From: Sepiola atlantica
Taxonomy: Eukaryota; Mollusca; Cephalopoda; Sepiida; Sepiolidae
Direction: 5' to 3'
Assembly (NCBI GenBank): GCA_963556195.1
Contig: OY744525.1
Location: forward strand, 76,441,344 to 76,505,343
DNA length: 64,000 bases
Below the pieces are notes generated by a model. That model saw nothing but the letters and a program-made list of their open reading frames with translations. It did no database searches and was not told the origin of the DNA. The translations under genes and the position numbers were made by a program. This document shows positions 1 to 11,200 of this stretch, piece by piece (the first letter of the stretch is position 1; every line of letters begins with the position of its first letter).

Positions 1-836
1 GAACTACATATTCTGTTCGACTTACTCTTGTATTTTTATAAAAGATCTTATACCTACTGAGCCATCTTTTATTCATGAATGTAAGGAAGAATTATTCAAT
101 TCTCACTTTGTGCAAATATGAAAATTCACGATGGCAAAAAGAAAAGTGGCAAAATAATATCCAAATCTAATTCGAGAATGATTCCCCAAATGTTTGACTG
201 CGTCTGAATGTGATTATGCAACTCAGAAACCACAGAAAAAATATCCCCATGAAATTTGCTATGTATACTAATGGGATCCCCAGAAGGGTTTTTTAGTGAG
301 TTATTTTTTGAACATTCATATCCACCCACATATTCCACTACCTATCTATTTCTGTTCATATCTATCTCAGTCTGTTCATATTTATCTATCTGTCCATCAT
401 TCTCATCATATGTATAGATGTATCTCAGTCTGTTCATAACTATGTATGTATGTATGTATATCTTTCTCTATCTATCTATCTCAGTCTGTTCATAACTATG
501 CATGCCTGTATGTATCTATGTGTGTATATATATATATGTATCTATTTATCTATGTATCTCTCTATATATTTATCTTGCTATCTTTCATTCTGGTATAGGT
601 ATGGATCTTTGTGTGTATATCTATCTAGGATAAAATCAAATCATAATATTATTATTTAACATTTAACTTGATTTTCTTGAAAATGCATTTCATTCATTTA
701 AGTTACAAAAGTAGTGTTTTTTTAAACATGCGATATATTTTTAAAATTTAATGGGAAGTAATCATGTGCAATTACAATGAGTTATTTTTCTTGAGTTCTT
801 CTCGCAAAGTTATCTCGGCAAAATTAAAAAAATAAT
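1..836. other. AT-rich non-coding DNA with degenerate TATC/TATG repeats
   Basis: I see no supportable gene here. Positions about 345-620 consist of degenerate tetranucleotide runs (ctat, tgta) broken by the recurring phrase 'tcagtctgttcata', which appears four times (about 367, 427, 480 and nearby), so this is a decayed microsatellite or minisatellite. The open frames across it are simple-repeat translations (Leu/Ser/Tyr rich) and are not credible proteins. Confidence 0.6.
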
Positions 837-943
837 ATGTAATAGTAATAATAAAATGATTTTTGAAATGTGTGTACATATGGATAAACATTGTTAAGTG
901 TTGATTTTCATAGCTTCATTATAATATTTAAAATTTTAATTAT
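837..943 (+). repeat. 107-bp direct duplication, copy 1
   Basis: This 107-bp segment recurs at 2000-2106 in the same orientation with a constant offset of 1163 bp, no indels and one visible substitution (t at 916, g at 2079). Both flanks diverge immediately. Such identity in otherwise degenerate AT-rich DNA implies a recent copying event. No TIR, poly(A) or target duplication is obvious at its edges. Confidence 0.9.
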
Positions 944-1231
944 TAAAAATCAATATATATTAATACAATTGAAAATTCACACAAAATAATGATGCGTAAA
1001 TAAACACGTTATTATTTTTTTTATTTACTATTAATCGCTTATTTCTTTTAAAATCAGAATTATAATAGCACAAACTCTTAAAGCATATTCAAAGGTAATT
1101 GTATGATTTAATTTTCATCATTTCATAAGATGTCTGAAAGATTTCCAATTAATAAAAATATTGGCTTTCTCAATTTTCTAGGGTAATGTCAAACAAAAAT
1201 TAAAATATAACTACTCCTCAGTAACACCAGG

Positions 1232-1234
<3 letters not shown>

Positions 1235-1282
<48 letters not shown>
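1235..1282. repeat. (TA)n microsatellite
   Basis: About 24 uninterrupted TA units. Confidence 0.97.
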
Positions 1283-1283
<1 letters not shown>

Positions 1284-1751
1284 TTCAGAGATAAACAAAT
1301 TTATGACATATTCATTTATATCTGTTGCAAGAATTCAACATCAACAACTGTTTAGTGTATGATCGTTTCTGAGACGAAATGGACCTTTTTGATACCAAGT
1401 ATCTCTATTAGCACAGGGTATAGGCACTAAAAATCGAAGTCAAACAGAGTACCAAAAATTACAATACACAGCAATTCGAGAAGATGTGGGAGCGTAGGGA
1501 CATGACAATTTCAATCCTTTTCTGAAAGAGCATACATAACAATGAAACCAGACATATAAAGGGACACAGTAGGAGAAAGGAAAAGTCTAAGTTAAAGAAC
1601 CAAAACAATTGAGTTATTCCCAGGAGTTCATATGATATAACATTTATTTATTAATAAAGTAGATCTTATGAATCCCCAGAATATATTAAATACTGCAGAT
1701 AAAATTAAGCCAATGGTTAACATGTTATGTTAAGCAGAGCTTTCATGTTAA

Positions 1752-2130
1752 AATTCGGTAGATTACAAAATTCATGACATAGTTAATTAAAATTTAATCT
1801 ATACTATAATATAAACGATGTGAATTTCATGTGTTTTGTCTATCATCATTATTGAAAAATGTTTTATTTCGTCTCTTCATCCACACATTGTTTAGTTCTT
1901 GAACTGATTTAAAATATACATACTGGAAATTATCTGAATTGAAATTGATAAAGTCTATCTGCTGATGAGGAAAATCATAGTTTTTTAAGTTTTACTCTGA
2001 TGTAATAGTAATAATAAAATGATTTTTGAAATGTGTGTACATATGGATAAACATTGTTAAGTGTTGATTTTCATAGCTGCATTATAATATTTAAAATTTT
2101 AATTATGTGATAAATTTTGTAATCTACCGA

Positions 2131-2133
<3 letters not shown>
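1752..2133. repeat. Inverted repeat pair around the second 107-bp copy
   Basis: A roughly 20-nt block at 1752-1772 (core 'attcggtagattacaaaatt') is repeated in inverted orientation at 2112-2133, next to the (TA)n tract. The right arm directly abuts the end of the 107-bp duplication, so the two features may mark the edges of one rearranged or inserted unit. Confidence 0.6.
2000..2106 (+). repeat. 107-bp direct duplication, copy 2
   Basis: Near-identical partner of 837-943. The right end is followed after a few bases by an inverted-repeat arm and then by a (TA)n tract, unlike copy 1. Confidence 0.9.

Positions 2134-2136
<3 letters not shown>

Positions 2137-2176
<40 letters not shown>
2137..2176. 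repeat. (TA)n microsatellite
   Basis: About 20 TA units. Confidence 0.97.
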
Positions 2177-2178
<2 letters not shown>

Positions 2179-2179
2179 A

Positions 2180-3118
2180 ATTCTAGATATCAGACCTACA
2201 TAGCATCTGGAATGTCGATATTCGATTCTGCCTGTCCAGTGAATTATGGAATTTTACAATCTGAGTTATTCACATAATGAAAAGAAGATTTCAATCTATT
2301 TCATTGACTACATATTCTATCCGGCCTGATAATTCTTTAATAAACTGTGGGAGATTCACTGTTTATTTTCATCAGTAAAACAATAGATATGATTAACCGA
2401 TGATATCGCTTTGTTTCTTATAAATATGCATTTTTGCAAATGGCTGCAAAATAGAATCTTTAGGTAAATGTGAAATAAATAGTCTTCGATCACTATAATT
2501 AAGAACACACATAGAAACGGAAGTACATGTAAACGTTACATCGCAAAATCAAACAACTTATATGATTATATGTTAATCAGTGATGTGCAGTGTTACTTTA
2601 GTTATTAAAAACATTTAGATTTTTGGTGGGGTTAAATCTAACATACTTTTGGTTTCAATGAATCCAAAGTCATATGGAGTAATCTCCATTTCCACACAAT
2701 TATAAGTTTTAACCGATGTTCGAATATTGAGATGTAACTTTATTTTGTTTAACAAAATACAAGACACAGCAGCTTTTTACTTTTTTTTCACACGAACAAT
2801 TAATAGTTAGGAATAATTACATCAAATTACAGAAGAATACTTTGTACGTTAACTTACAATCCACACACTTCATCCCTAACCAGTGTCAAACACCACATTT
2901 TTTATTCTTATGATAATCCACATAGTTCAAGGACATTGAGAGGTCTCCATTTGTGTTTGGCACGCGTAAACAACGTTTTGCTTTATTTTCTTTATAAATT
3001 TAAACTTAATATTTACAGAGATTAAAACATAGACATATTAACAATATAATTCAAGCCTGGGAGCAGGAGTTTCTGGGGTTCTGCTATTTTCTTGTATAAA
3101 GCCGGGATCGATCCCGCT
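2180..3118. other. AT-rich non-coding DNA
   Basis: Nothing recognisable. The end (about 3050-3118, 'gggatcgatcccgctag' followed by TA repeats) resembles the right end of the repeat at 62.6 kb, which also reads 'gctagtatatata', so a degenerate repeat end probably lies here. Confidence 0.4.
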
Positions 3119-3231
3119 AGTATATATATATATATATATATATATGAAGATACAAATGATTTTGATTTGCATATATCTGCGAATCTAATTATTTTTAATC
3201 GATTTATCTTATATATATATATATATATATA

Positions 3232-3362
3232 ATTGATGACAGAGCAAAATATAGAACAGTTATTTATTATATTCCAATAACCATGGTTTGTTTTATTACT
3301 TTTATTTTTGTTTTTATTGGAATATAATAAATAACTGTTCTATATTTTGCTCTGTTATCAAT
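3232..3362. repeat. Palindromic foldback (49-bp arms, 33-nt loop)
   Basis: Left arm 3232-3280 and right arm 3314-3362 are reverse complements with one mismatch visible (gatgac against gttatc near the outer ends). The loop is 3281-3313. Both sides lie close to (TA)n tracts (3210-3231 directly adjacent). Long near-perfect arms of this kind are typical of a miniature inverted-repeat element or a snap-back insertion. No transposase or target duplication beyond TA is visible. Confidence 0.9.
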
Positions 3363-3452
3363 AATTGACAAACATTGAGCTGAATCTTTAAAGGAGACTA
3401 CAAACTAAAAGGATCTGATGATATATGATAATACATATATTGTCTTTAATAA

Positions 3453-3457
<5 letters not shown>

Positions 3458-3488
<31 letters not shown>
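3458..3488. repeat. (TA)n microsatellite
   Basis: About 15 TA units. Smaller TA tracts lie at 3120-3144 and 3210-3231. Confidence 0.95.
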
Positions 3489-3490
<2 letters not shown>

Positions 3491-3722
3491 CTTCCATCCT
3501 GTTTTCTAGCTAATGACAAATAATTGTTGACATTTTCTTTATCAGTTTTAAAATATCGAAGAATTTATTTTTAGCTTTGTCTGTGCTTTCATAACTTTTG
3601 GTTATCTTTTATCTTTTGACATTTTAGATTTTTATTGCCTTATTTGAAATTTATTTCAAACTGCAAATCTTTATTTCCCATTTTAAGATCAAAATAAAAA
3701 TGGAACAACAAAAAATATTCCT

Positions 3723-4475
3723 AGACCATTGAGTGTATTTCGCTCCCTCTCCCTCTCCCTCAGACCATTGACTGCAAGTATTTTTCCTCCTCCCTATCCT
3801 CTTACATTTTCTTCTACACCTTCTCCTTATGCCTTTGCCTGCAAGTATATACTCCCTCTCCCTCCTAATTCTTCTCAAACCATTGCCATTTTTCTCCCTC
3901 CTCCTCCTCCTCCTTTCTCAAATAATTGACTGCAACCACTTTCTCCTTCCCATTTTCCTCAGACCTCCTTTCACCTCCTTCTTCTTAAACAATGGACTGT
4001 GAGTATTTTTTCCCCTTTATTCTTCCTTATCCTTCTTATTAGAGTATTTTCTCTCCTCCTCCTCCTCCTCCTTCTTAGACTATTAACTGCAAGTATTTTC
4101 TCCATGTTTCTCTACCTTCTCCAACAATTTAATGCAAAGAATTGTCTTTTTCCTTAACTTTATTCTTCTCTTTCTTACACGGTTGATTGCAAGTATCTGC
4201 TCTCTCATTTTCTCCCTTCTCCCACCCATCATTTTTCTCCTTCTTAAAGCATTGACTACAAGCATTTTCCTCTTCCTTATTTCTATCACTTCTCCTCAGA
4301 TGATTGGCTACAATCATATTTCTCCCTCCTCTCCTCCCTATTTTACCCCCTTTCTTAGATCATGACTGCAAGCACTTTTATTCCTCACCTTCCTTCTTTT
4401 TTATTTTTCTCCTCAAGTATTTTCTCCTTCCTCCTCTTTCTCTTCCTCTTTAAACAATTGTCTAGAAAGTTTTTT
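3723..4475 (+). repeat. Polypyrimidine minisatellite, degenerate units of about 50-80 bp
   Basis: Roughly ten to twelve units alternate a purine-containing phrase close to 'agaccattgactgcaagta' with 30-60 nt of nearly pure C/T. Examples of the phrase are near 3722, 3764, 3840, 3925, 3990, 4077, 4180, 4250, 4300 and 4362. The C/T tracts give Ser/Leu/Pro/Phe-rich open frames on the top strand and Arg/Lys/Glu-rich frames on the bottom strand, which are compositional artefacts. Unit length varies, so this is an old, diverged array. Confidence 0.85.
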
Positions 4476-4708
4476 TCTCCTCTTCCTCATTTTCATTCTA
4501 AACAAAATATCAACATTTATGTAACAATCTGTCGAACATCCAAATGTGAACAATGTACGCTAACTTATTTTGATTATGCATTTTGCAAACTATTATTAAA
4601 CATGATCGAAATATTGTTTACAAACAAACGAACCTTCCATGTCATAAAAATCATTGAATTATCCAGCCTTCTCTGCAACTTCCCTTGTAATAGTTTTAGC
4701 CACCACCA

Positions 4709-4782
4709 CTCTACATTGTCCACAAGACGGGAGGAATCTATCCCAACATCTGGTTCTTGTCTTGTGGGCGTTGTAGAGTGGA
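4709..4782. repeat. Imperfect hairpin
   Basis: A 22-nt arm starting 'cactctacattgtccac' at about 4709 is complementary, with about four mismatches, to the arm ending 'gttgtagagtg' at about 4782. The block is GC-richer than its surroundings. It could be a decayed foldback; no known RNA family is recognised. Confidence 0.55.
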
Positions 4783-4809
4783 AGGTTGAAGACTTTTACA
4801 GGAGAAGCG

Positions 4810-5234
4810 AAATATCTATAATTTAACTAGCTTAAAAGGCCACAGAGACTTACAAACTTACAGAGATTCACCATTCATTTTGTTACAATTGGTAAATGAA
4901 AATGGCTTCTTAAATCTGTTTGGTGTGTTCTGGAGTAATGCCGAAATCCATTTCATTTTAAATGATAAGTGACCACACATTAGTTAATTACTTCCTTTTC
5001 TATTTAAATTGTTATTGACTGTTTTGTTTTGGGTGGTGTATTTCGGATTTAGAAACCATTTAGGATTGTTCTTATTATGGAAAAAAGTAACTAAGGGACA
5101 TTCAGTCAAGATACTCCGGTTGTTTGTTCGCAAAAATTACGTCGATTTCCTTTCATTTATCACATATTTGTTTTGATATTCTTTATAATTATCGCACCAT
5201 GATAATCAACAAACAAATAAACACTTTCTTATTT
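4810..5234. other. Non-coding, nothing recognised
   Basis: AT-rich single-copy-looking sequence without a convincing open frame, RNA gene or repeat shared elsewhere in the window. Confidence 0.5.
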
Positions 5235-5700
5235 ACTAAATAGTTTGCATTTTAGATGTGAGACATTCGAGTGTTCTATTAAAGTTCTCCTTTACCTCTC
5301 AAACGTTGAGTTAGTAAAAAAGTGAAGGACACTAATTTTCCTTTCCCCAATTGACCAGTTAACTATGTTATAGTCTATCTTTCTTGTGGTCTCTTGGTCT
5401 TACCAGATTTCAGGACAAGAATTAATTTGGTCTAGTGGAGTATCCAGCTTAGTGCTGTTACTAGAGGCAACATCACTAAGAGAAAGTGCAACATTCCTCA
5501 TATGAGCCAGTGTGTAGCTATACTGATTGGATCTTATTTGGGCTTCGAATACTATGTTATTTTGAACATTTGGTCAGGGTTTACTTTCAGGGTGAAGTAT
5601 CCTCATGGCAGGTTGTTCTGACAAACCCCTGTACAGAGAGACCTTAGATAGTCGAGGATGGTGTCTAGTAGGCATTCAAATTCTCTTCAATAGGCGTTCA
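5235..5700 (+). mobile_element. Dispersed repeat family R1, copy 1
   Basis: The segment matches 30721-31125 in inverted orientation over about 430 bp. Shared landmarks, in order, are a phrase on 'ctcaaacgttgagttagtaa', one on 'ccccaattgaccagttaac', 'ggtcttaccag', 'gggcttcgaatactatgtta', 'tatcctcatg' and 'gagagacc'. Divergence is moderate with several indels. No coding potential is evident, so a non-autonomous transposon or retrotransposon fragment is likely. The family is unknown to me. Confidence 0.75.
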
Positions 5701-5924
5701 AATTGTATGTGTGTGTGTATTAATGTCTTTGTAACAAAGTTTTGTCAAAACATTATATCTGTCAACTTCATATGAGCAAAGGTCTGTTCAAGTAAAAAAA
5801 TTTAAAAAATGAGAATAACTATGGATTTTCGTTCAAGCATATTTCATTAAATTTCCCCGAAAAGATTCTGAAATCAATTGAAAACAGAACTTTTTTTTTT
5901 TAATGTGATTCAAATACTTTTTGA

Positions 5925-6310
5925 ACACTAGTCTGTATTATTTGGATTATTCGGACAACTATTATCATTTGGTTTCTTATATTCACAACGTTTTGGCCTA
6001 TTTAACTCCCGATCATCTTCAGGTTCATATTTCCGAACTTCAAAAGCTAATAGTCGAACTTGGAAATCTTTAGATCGAACTCGGGGAATCTGTACAGAAT
6101 TTTGAAATGAACCCCTTATTTAATCCACAAAGATAAATTGTTCTCGTTCTATAAGCCATGACCGGGTAGAAGTGTTAATTTTATGTTATTCCTACTTATC
6201 ATCACCTGTAGTAAGAATTGAACGTTCAACCTCCAGAAGACTGTCACTCACGTAGAACTGATTGTTAACCAATGCCTTTATCTGTTACACCACATGTTTA
6301 AGAGGCCTGG
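5925..6310 (-). mobile_element. tRNA-derived SINE family S1
   Basis: Read on the minus strand, a tRNA-like head near 6310-6200 carries an A-box-like 'tggtgtaacagataaaggc' and a B-box-like 'gaacgttcaattc'. It is followed by a conserved body ('gtgttaattttatg' region, 'ccatgaccgggtagaag', 'cttcaggttc') and a 3' end containing 'ccaaaacgttgtgaat'. Sister copies lie at 11520-11830, 52490-52615, 53622-53905, 58680-58905 and 58915-59250. Octopus tRNA-derived SINEs (OK, OR1, OR2) are established; which of them this corresponds to was not tested. Confidence 0.75.
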
Positions 6311-6311
6311 A

Positions 6312-6990
6312 TGTATTTTAATGTCATACTCTGTGAAAAGGTATCGTTTGGAGGAATTGTAAAAGTCTGATTTTCATAAATAAATGCTTATTGAGCATTT
6401 AACAAAATAACAGGATTGACTAATGGTAATAAAATGTTAATCCCGTTCTTCCTCAAGCAATTGCACAGCTTTACTTTTTATTTGTCTTTATAAATAATTA
6501 AAATAACTCTTTCCAATAAGGATGTTTTTTTCTATTCTCTTCGAGTCAACATTGTCAGCAAAACATTCATTCCTATTCATTTCACAGTTTAATAAGTACA
6601 CATTAATTATTAATTTGTCAAGTGTCCGGTCAAGGAATTGTTATGGATGCCACCCTGTAATGTGTTGTAGCATGAACGTTTTGTTCTCAGCCGCATTAAT
6701 AACCATGGCTTTATGCCGCCACGATAAATAGCGCTAGCTTCCTGTACAAAACGACGAATTGTTCCGCTAGAACGTTGCATAGTGAATAGTTTTTCACACT
6801 TTTTAATGAGTGAAAGTTACATTTGTACAACTTATATACAATGCCAAAAAGTTCGGAACTTTGAGAAATTTACAGTAGAAAAAAAGATTTTTCTAAACTT
6901 ATGCTGAAACCATGAGAACTTGACGCTATTTTTGAAAAAAAAGGCGTCGTTCTTATTTATATTATTCACATTTCAGATTATAGTCCCCAT
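6312..6990. other. Non-coding, nothing recognised
   Basis: Contains a short open frame at 6522-6731 with no recognisable domain and no splice context that I can defend. Confidence 0.4.
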
Positions 6991-7164
6991 CTTCTTCATT
7001 CATTTCGTATGAATCAGATGATTCTATTGTTGGCATCGGGTACTTACAGGAGGAACCACGTGAAGGTTGCCAACATCCTAAGTGAAAGTGTTTCTGTGGA
7101 ACGAACAGGATTGAAAGTTGGCACACCCAGGTCGTCAGTCTGTGTCATTAACCACTAACCTCCC
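6991..7164 (-). mobile_element. tRNA-derived SINE family S2, shorter copy
   Basis: On the minus strand it starts 'gggaggttagtggttaatga', keeps the tRNA-like block down to a degraded B box ('aactttcaatcctg'), then the body 'ttccacagaaacac' and 'gttggcaaccttc', and ends in an (AAG)-type tail at 6991. It is the diverged partner of the copy at 53310-53535, lacks about 50 bp of that copy's body, and shows no clear target duplication. Confidence 0.8.
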
Positions 7165-7165
7165 T

Positions 7166-7777
7166 TCATCTTGTTATGTTCACAGCATTTCAGCCGATGT
7201 ATTCTCGAACCTTCTTTCAGCATTTTTTGTTCTCGCTGATACCCTTCTGAAAACTTTGAGCTGGACCCTTTATTAAATCAATTGCAGTGAACTGCTTTCG
7301 TTTTGTTTTCCTTACCTTTTAGATATCTCATGCCGGTCCTCTAAAGGTAAGGCTGGAAGACCATCAAAAAGCTGTAGTTCTAGGGGAGACAGATAGAGAG
7401 CAACACTGGAAGATTAGAAAACTTAAAGAATCAGCACATATGTCAGGCGAGAATGACCTCGTAAGTATGCAAAGTATATAAAGATGAACACAATATGGAC
7501 AATTTTCACCAACTCTAACTTTTATAAAAGATATAATTCATTTACAAATTAGGCACAAGGCCATCAAAAGTGCCGGGAGTGGGGGGTGGGGTGGGGCGGC
7601 GGTCATCTTCTGTCTATTCCTAATCTTAACTAGACGCATTTTAACCCGTTCGTACTACAAGCATTATTTCTTTCATTCTTTCGCCATTTGTTCATCACTT
7701 TCACTTCAGCAGTCACCACAATATCGCATTTACTGTATGGACTACCCTACTTAAAATATCCCCAATAGTTTAATTGA

Positions 7778-7824
<47 letters not shown>

Positions 7825-9590
7825 TTCATTGGAGAATGAAGAGAAGTATGACAACAAAAAACAAAGAAACCAAGTAAAAAACAGGTTAGTAAGACCATTT
7901 CTAAAACATTGAACACACACAGTTTTCGGGTTAGTTTAAAACCAAAACACACGGGTCGATCTCTAAACGGCAGTGGGACTTAAGTGGGAGAATATGTGGT
8001 TTTATCTTCAGTCCAACTCCACATCTCAAAGATTAAAAATAATTGTCTTATACGATTTATAATTGGGCTCATGTTTTAAATATTTTATCAGAATATTTTT
8101 CAACCAATACAAAGAAAATAATTGTTGAGAAATGACGCATATCCGTCGGAAGCAAATCCAAATCTTCTATTATATAAACGACAGTTGTTTGTGGTTGTAT
8201 GTCCAGCTAAAAGTAAATAAATTCAAAACAAAAATCCACAAAGTGTGTATATTCTTTATCAGCGTTGCCCTAGATGAATGATATCTAAAATGTAAAAAAA
8301 TTATTTATTCTTTAGGAGTCAACCGGTTAAATTTAAGCAAAATAAGATATAATCTCAAAATAAATTTAGACTATCACAAGCAGGTGCAGTATAAACAAAT
8401 TGACGGTGCGCTATACACAAAGCTATCTGTTGGCAACACAGTAAACTAGTCTGGTGGAAGCAGGATTATCAAGTTCCCTCTCATGATTTTACTCTGGATA
8501 AAATCACGTTGCTGGAAAATCGGTGTTTATCCTAGATTTTTAGGCTTTACATGCATTTATTATTTCAAGAGAAAAATTACCATTAACAGCAAATTATACA
8601 GATAGATTTAGAGAGCAACTGTGGAATTTCCACGCGTGTCCCACTAGCTTTCAGATAATTCCTGTCTGTAGGTCGTCTGATAATAAGCCCACCATGTTCG
8701 TTATCGAGTGACGACAAAAAATCATGTTGATTAATTAATTTGATTTAACTCTTCAAACGCCAAATATTGGATTCGTTTTGATACCATGATTATTGTTTCT
8801 ATACGAGTTTAAGTAAAGTTCCAGCTTATCAACAATGTCAACCTCTGGCATCCTAAGTGAAGAATACATAAAAGCGCGGCCATTACTTTTCAAGTGATTC
8901 TCTTAATACAAGATTTTCAATCAGTTTGTAATATTCGCATAGAACTGTTAAGAGAACCAGGAATAAACATGGCAATTTATTTTACTCAAATGTGACAGCT
9001 CAGAGTAGCATGGACATGTTTTAGTATTAGATAAATCTATCTCTATATCTAAGGGAGGAAGTTTGAATGTTTGTTTTCAATACAAATGCAAACGTATAAG
9101 TATATAAAAAAAACACTATAATTTTATTTTTAATCCCTGTCACAATTATTATGATGGGGTGTTTGAGTGATGAGACAAAAATAATCGAGAAATGAGCAGA
9201 TGAAACGATTCTTAGAAGATCAACAATCAAAAATTATTTATTTAATAATTTAAAACTAAATGATTAAACTGTGATGATGATGAAGTATTTAGTTGTCTGT
9301 GGCTAGTCCATGATGGTACATCATCCATCTTAGACTTCCCATTATATTATCTGTCAAGGGCAGACTACTCTACTTCAATCTTTTTCACCAAGGGCAGATA
9401 AATCTTGCCTCAAAATGCCCCTTGACAAGAAAGATAATTTTAAGGTACAAAAAGAGTTATCTTCTTTTCAACATAGAAATATTATAGACAAATTGTTTAT
9501 ACATCTAACAACAAGAAATTTAATTTCTTATGTGTAACACAGTTTTATGATAATAAGCGAGTATTTAATAGCCAGTTTATTGTTAACAAA
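7166..9590. other. Long non-coding stretch
   Basis: About 2.4 kb with no supportable gene. It holds the (TA)n tract at 7780-7820, a G-rich run at about 7575-7600 ('gggggtggggtggggcgg') and a GC-richer 180-bp patch at 8570-8740 that I cannot assign. Open frames are short and the Ile/Tyr run in one of them is the microsatellite. Confidence 0.5.
7780..7820. repeat. (TA)n microsatellite
   Basis: About 20 TA units. Confidence 0.97.
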
Positions 9591-9594
9591 AAAA

Positions 9595-9650
9595 AAGAGT
9601 GTTGTACTGCCATAGCAGTCTCTAGACTGCTATGGCAGTACAACACTCTT
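9595..9650. repeat. Perfect 26-bp snap-back hairpin
   Basis: Arms 9595-9620 and 9625-9650 are exact reverse complements ('aagagtgttgtactgc...') separated by only four nucleotides (tcta). The sequence would fold as a near-perfect 26-bp stem. It sits directly against the start of a truncated SINE body (9651 onward). A tiny MITE, a snap-back copying product or a miRNA-like precursor are all possible. The lack of bulges and the very small loop argue against a canonical animal miRNA. Confidence 0.93.
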
Positions 9651-9905
9651 CTTTGTCAAGATGAGGTATGGTCCAGCTCAGGTCTAGGAAGTACACCTTC
9701 CCGGACATTACCTCCTGTTTTTGAGGGGGGGGGGTATTGTCATTCGCTTGAGGTGGCCCTACCGAGGAATGCCATCGAATCCACTCATGGCTATTTTTGT
9801 CTCAGCCAGAGCGCCCTCCTTAGAGGAGCTGGCTTTCCCCATCTTTCAACTTTGTATCATATCTTGCTGCAGTGGGAAACAAGTAAATAACCACAGCTTT
9901 ATAAA
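9651..9905 (+). mobile_element. Body of the U2-headed SINE family (S-U2), 5'-truncated copy
   Basis: Shares with the copies at 11201, 18700, 26739 and 27498 the ordered landmarks 'gatgaggtatggt', 'tctaggaagtacaccttccc' (family form tctaggaggtccaccctccc), 'gcttgaggtggcc', 'ccgaggaatgcc', 'gagctggctt' and a 3' end 'aagtaaataa'. The U2 snRNA head is absent: the copy begins inside the body, immediately after a perfect hairpin. A G9 run at about 9725 replaces the family's 'gagaagggg' stretch. Confidence 0.7.
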
Positions 9906-10184
9906 AAAATAAAAGTCTTTCTTTATTATCTGTTTTTGCACTCATACAAAGGAAAGTTCTTTTTTATATTTTAAATTACTTTCTCACCCGACGATCGATT
10001 CATAATCTCTAAGTTGTGGGTGCTACATAACATAGAGGTGTCATCAAAATGATCTTATGTAATCATATGTAGTTTTTCATCATCACCTACCATATATATC
10101 TCAACAATAGGTACTAGCTAATAGTTATTAGTTGATATATCTCCATCCATATTCATAAGTGAGTTCAATCCAGAGACTATGAGT

Positions 10185-10350
10185 CCTACTAGATACATAG
10201 CTTAGTAGATGTTGGCATTGGTTAAAAGTTGTTTCGGAGTGAATTCTACCAAGATGTTTAAGTTCAATCTCTGATGAAAATTGGCTTGTGCGAGATGTCT
10301 GGGAGGCATGGAATATGAGCTGTCAACTCAAGTGGATTAAATAAAGGTTC
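10185..10350 (+). mobile_element. Possible tRNA-like SINE head
   Basis: 'tagcttagtagatg' at about 10199 resembles an A box and 'aagttcaatctctg' at about 10260 a B box, with spacing (about 55 nt) that fits a tRNA. The 3' end runs into the inverted LINE tail at 10352. Weak because I see only one copy. Confidence 0.35.
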
Positions 10351-10351
10351 A

Positions 10352-10572
10352 GCATCATCATCATATTCGGTTTAGCATCCATTTTACATGCTGGCATGCA
10401 TTGGATGGCTTTTAGAAATTGACTTCCAAAGTAAACTACCTCTAGCTAGATCTTTATTTATCCCTCAGGTCCATTTTGATCACTTTCTCCCATATTTTCC
10501 TTGGCCTTCCCCTGTAAACTGAACCTGCTACCTCAACTGTTCTACATCTAATTCAGTTCAGAATTCCCAGAA
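10352..10572 (-). mobile_element. LINE-A 3' end (non-LTR retrotransposon with (ATG)n tail)
   Basis: Read on the minus strand, codons give a decayed 'GSVYRGRPRK-W' followed by 'KMDL', which is the C-terminal 'GRPRKTW..VV..DL' motif seen at the end of RTE-like reverse-transcriptase ORFs, then the 3' UTR 'catgtaaaatggatgctaaa' and a (gat)n tail. Matching copies lie at 17466, 19550 and 24700. Stops interrupt the frame, so the copy is dead and 5'-truncated. Confidence 0.75.
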
Positions 10573-11200
10573 GCTTACTGAATACGACAAAAAGCACATG
10601 AAGATTGATTGAGAGTACAATGGATATAAAATTTTGTGCATGACAACAACCAAGATGAGGTCAACAGCTACACACATGTAAATAATATCAGTGAAAAATA
10701 ACAATATTCAATATTCTTTTTTATCAAGATTAGCAATTCGTGGGTAGAGAATTTACATTAATTCTCTGTGCATATGTGAAGTTGTCAAGAACCATCCTGT
10801 GTTACTCTAGCAGTAACACATATGTCACAAATAAAAGACTGTAGAAGGTCCGTGTGGAACATGGATTTAACATTAATAGTTTGTCTATAACAAATTGTAA
10901 CAACAATAAATGAGACGTTTATACATAGATTAAGCATACAAGTAAACACATTGTTCCCATACAGATAAAATGCACGTATCATTCCTTCAAATGGTGCAAA
11001 GCAAAAAGTAAGACTTACACTTGCCCCATGGCGTTTTTTCTGTTCAAGAACGTGCTAAACGCAAGTCTATTCGGTTCGGCAGCAAGTCTGATCATAATTC
11101 TCGATCACGTGTTTGTGCGAGAGTTGCTATGACTGGTAGGCATAATTTGAAGTTTTCTTGAAAAGAAGATCATTTACATAAATAACTATAAACATATAAG

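Noticed and set aside
4362..4826. 154-codon open frame, the longest in the window
   Set aside because: Its first half is the C/T-rich minisatellite (Phe/Leu/Ser-rich) and the rest covers an imperfect hairpin; no domain and no coding-like composition.
9595..9650. miRNA precursor
   Set aside because: Stem is perfect and the loop only 4 nt, unlike animal pre-miRNAs; location at a SINE junction favours a copying artefact or foldback. Not excluded without small-RNA data.
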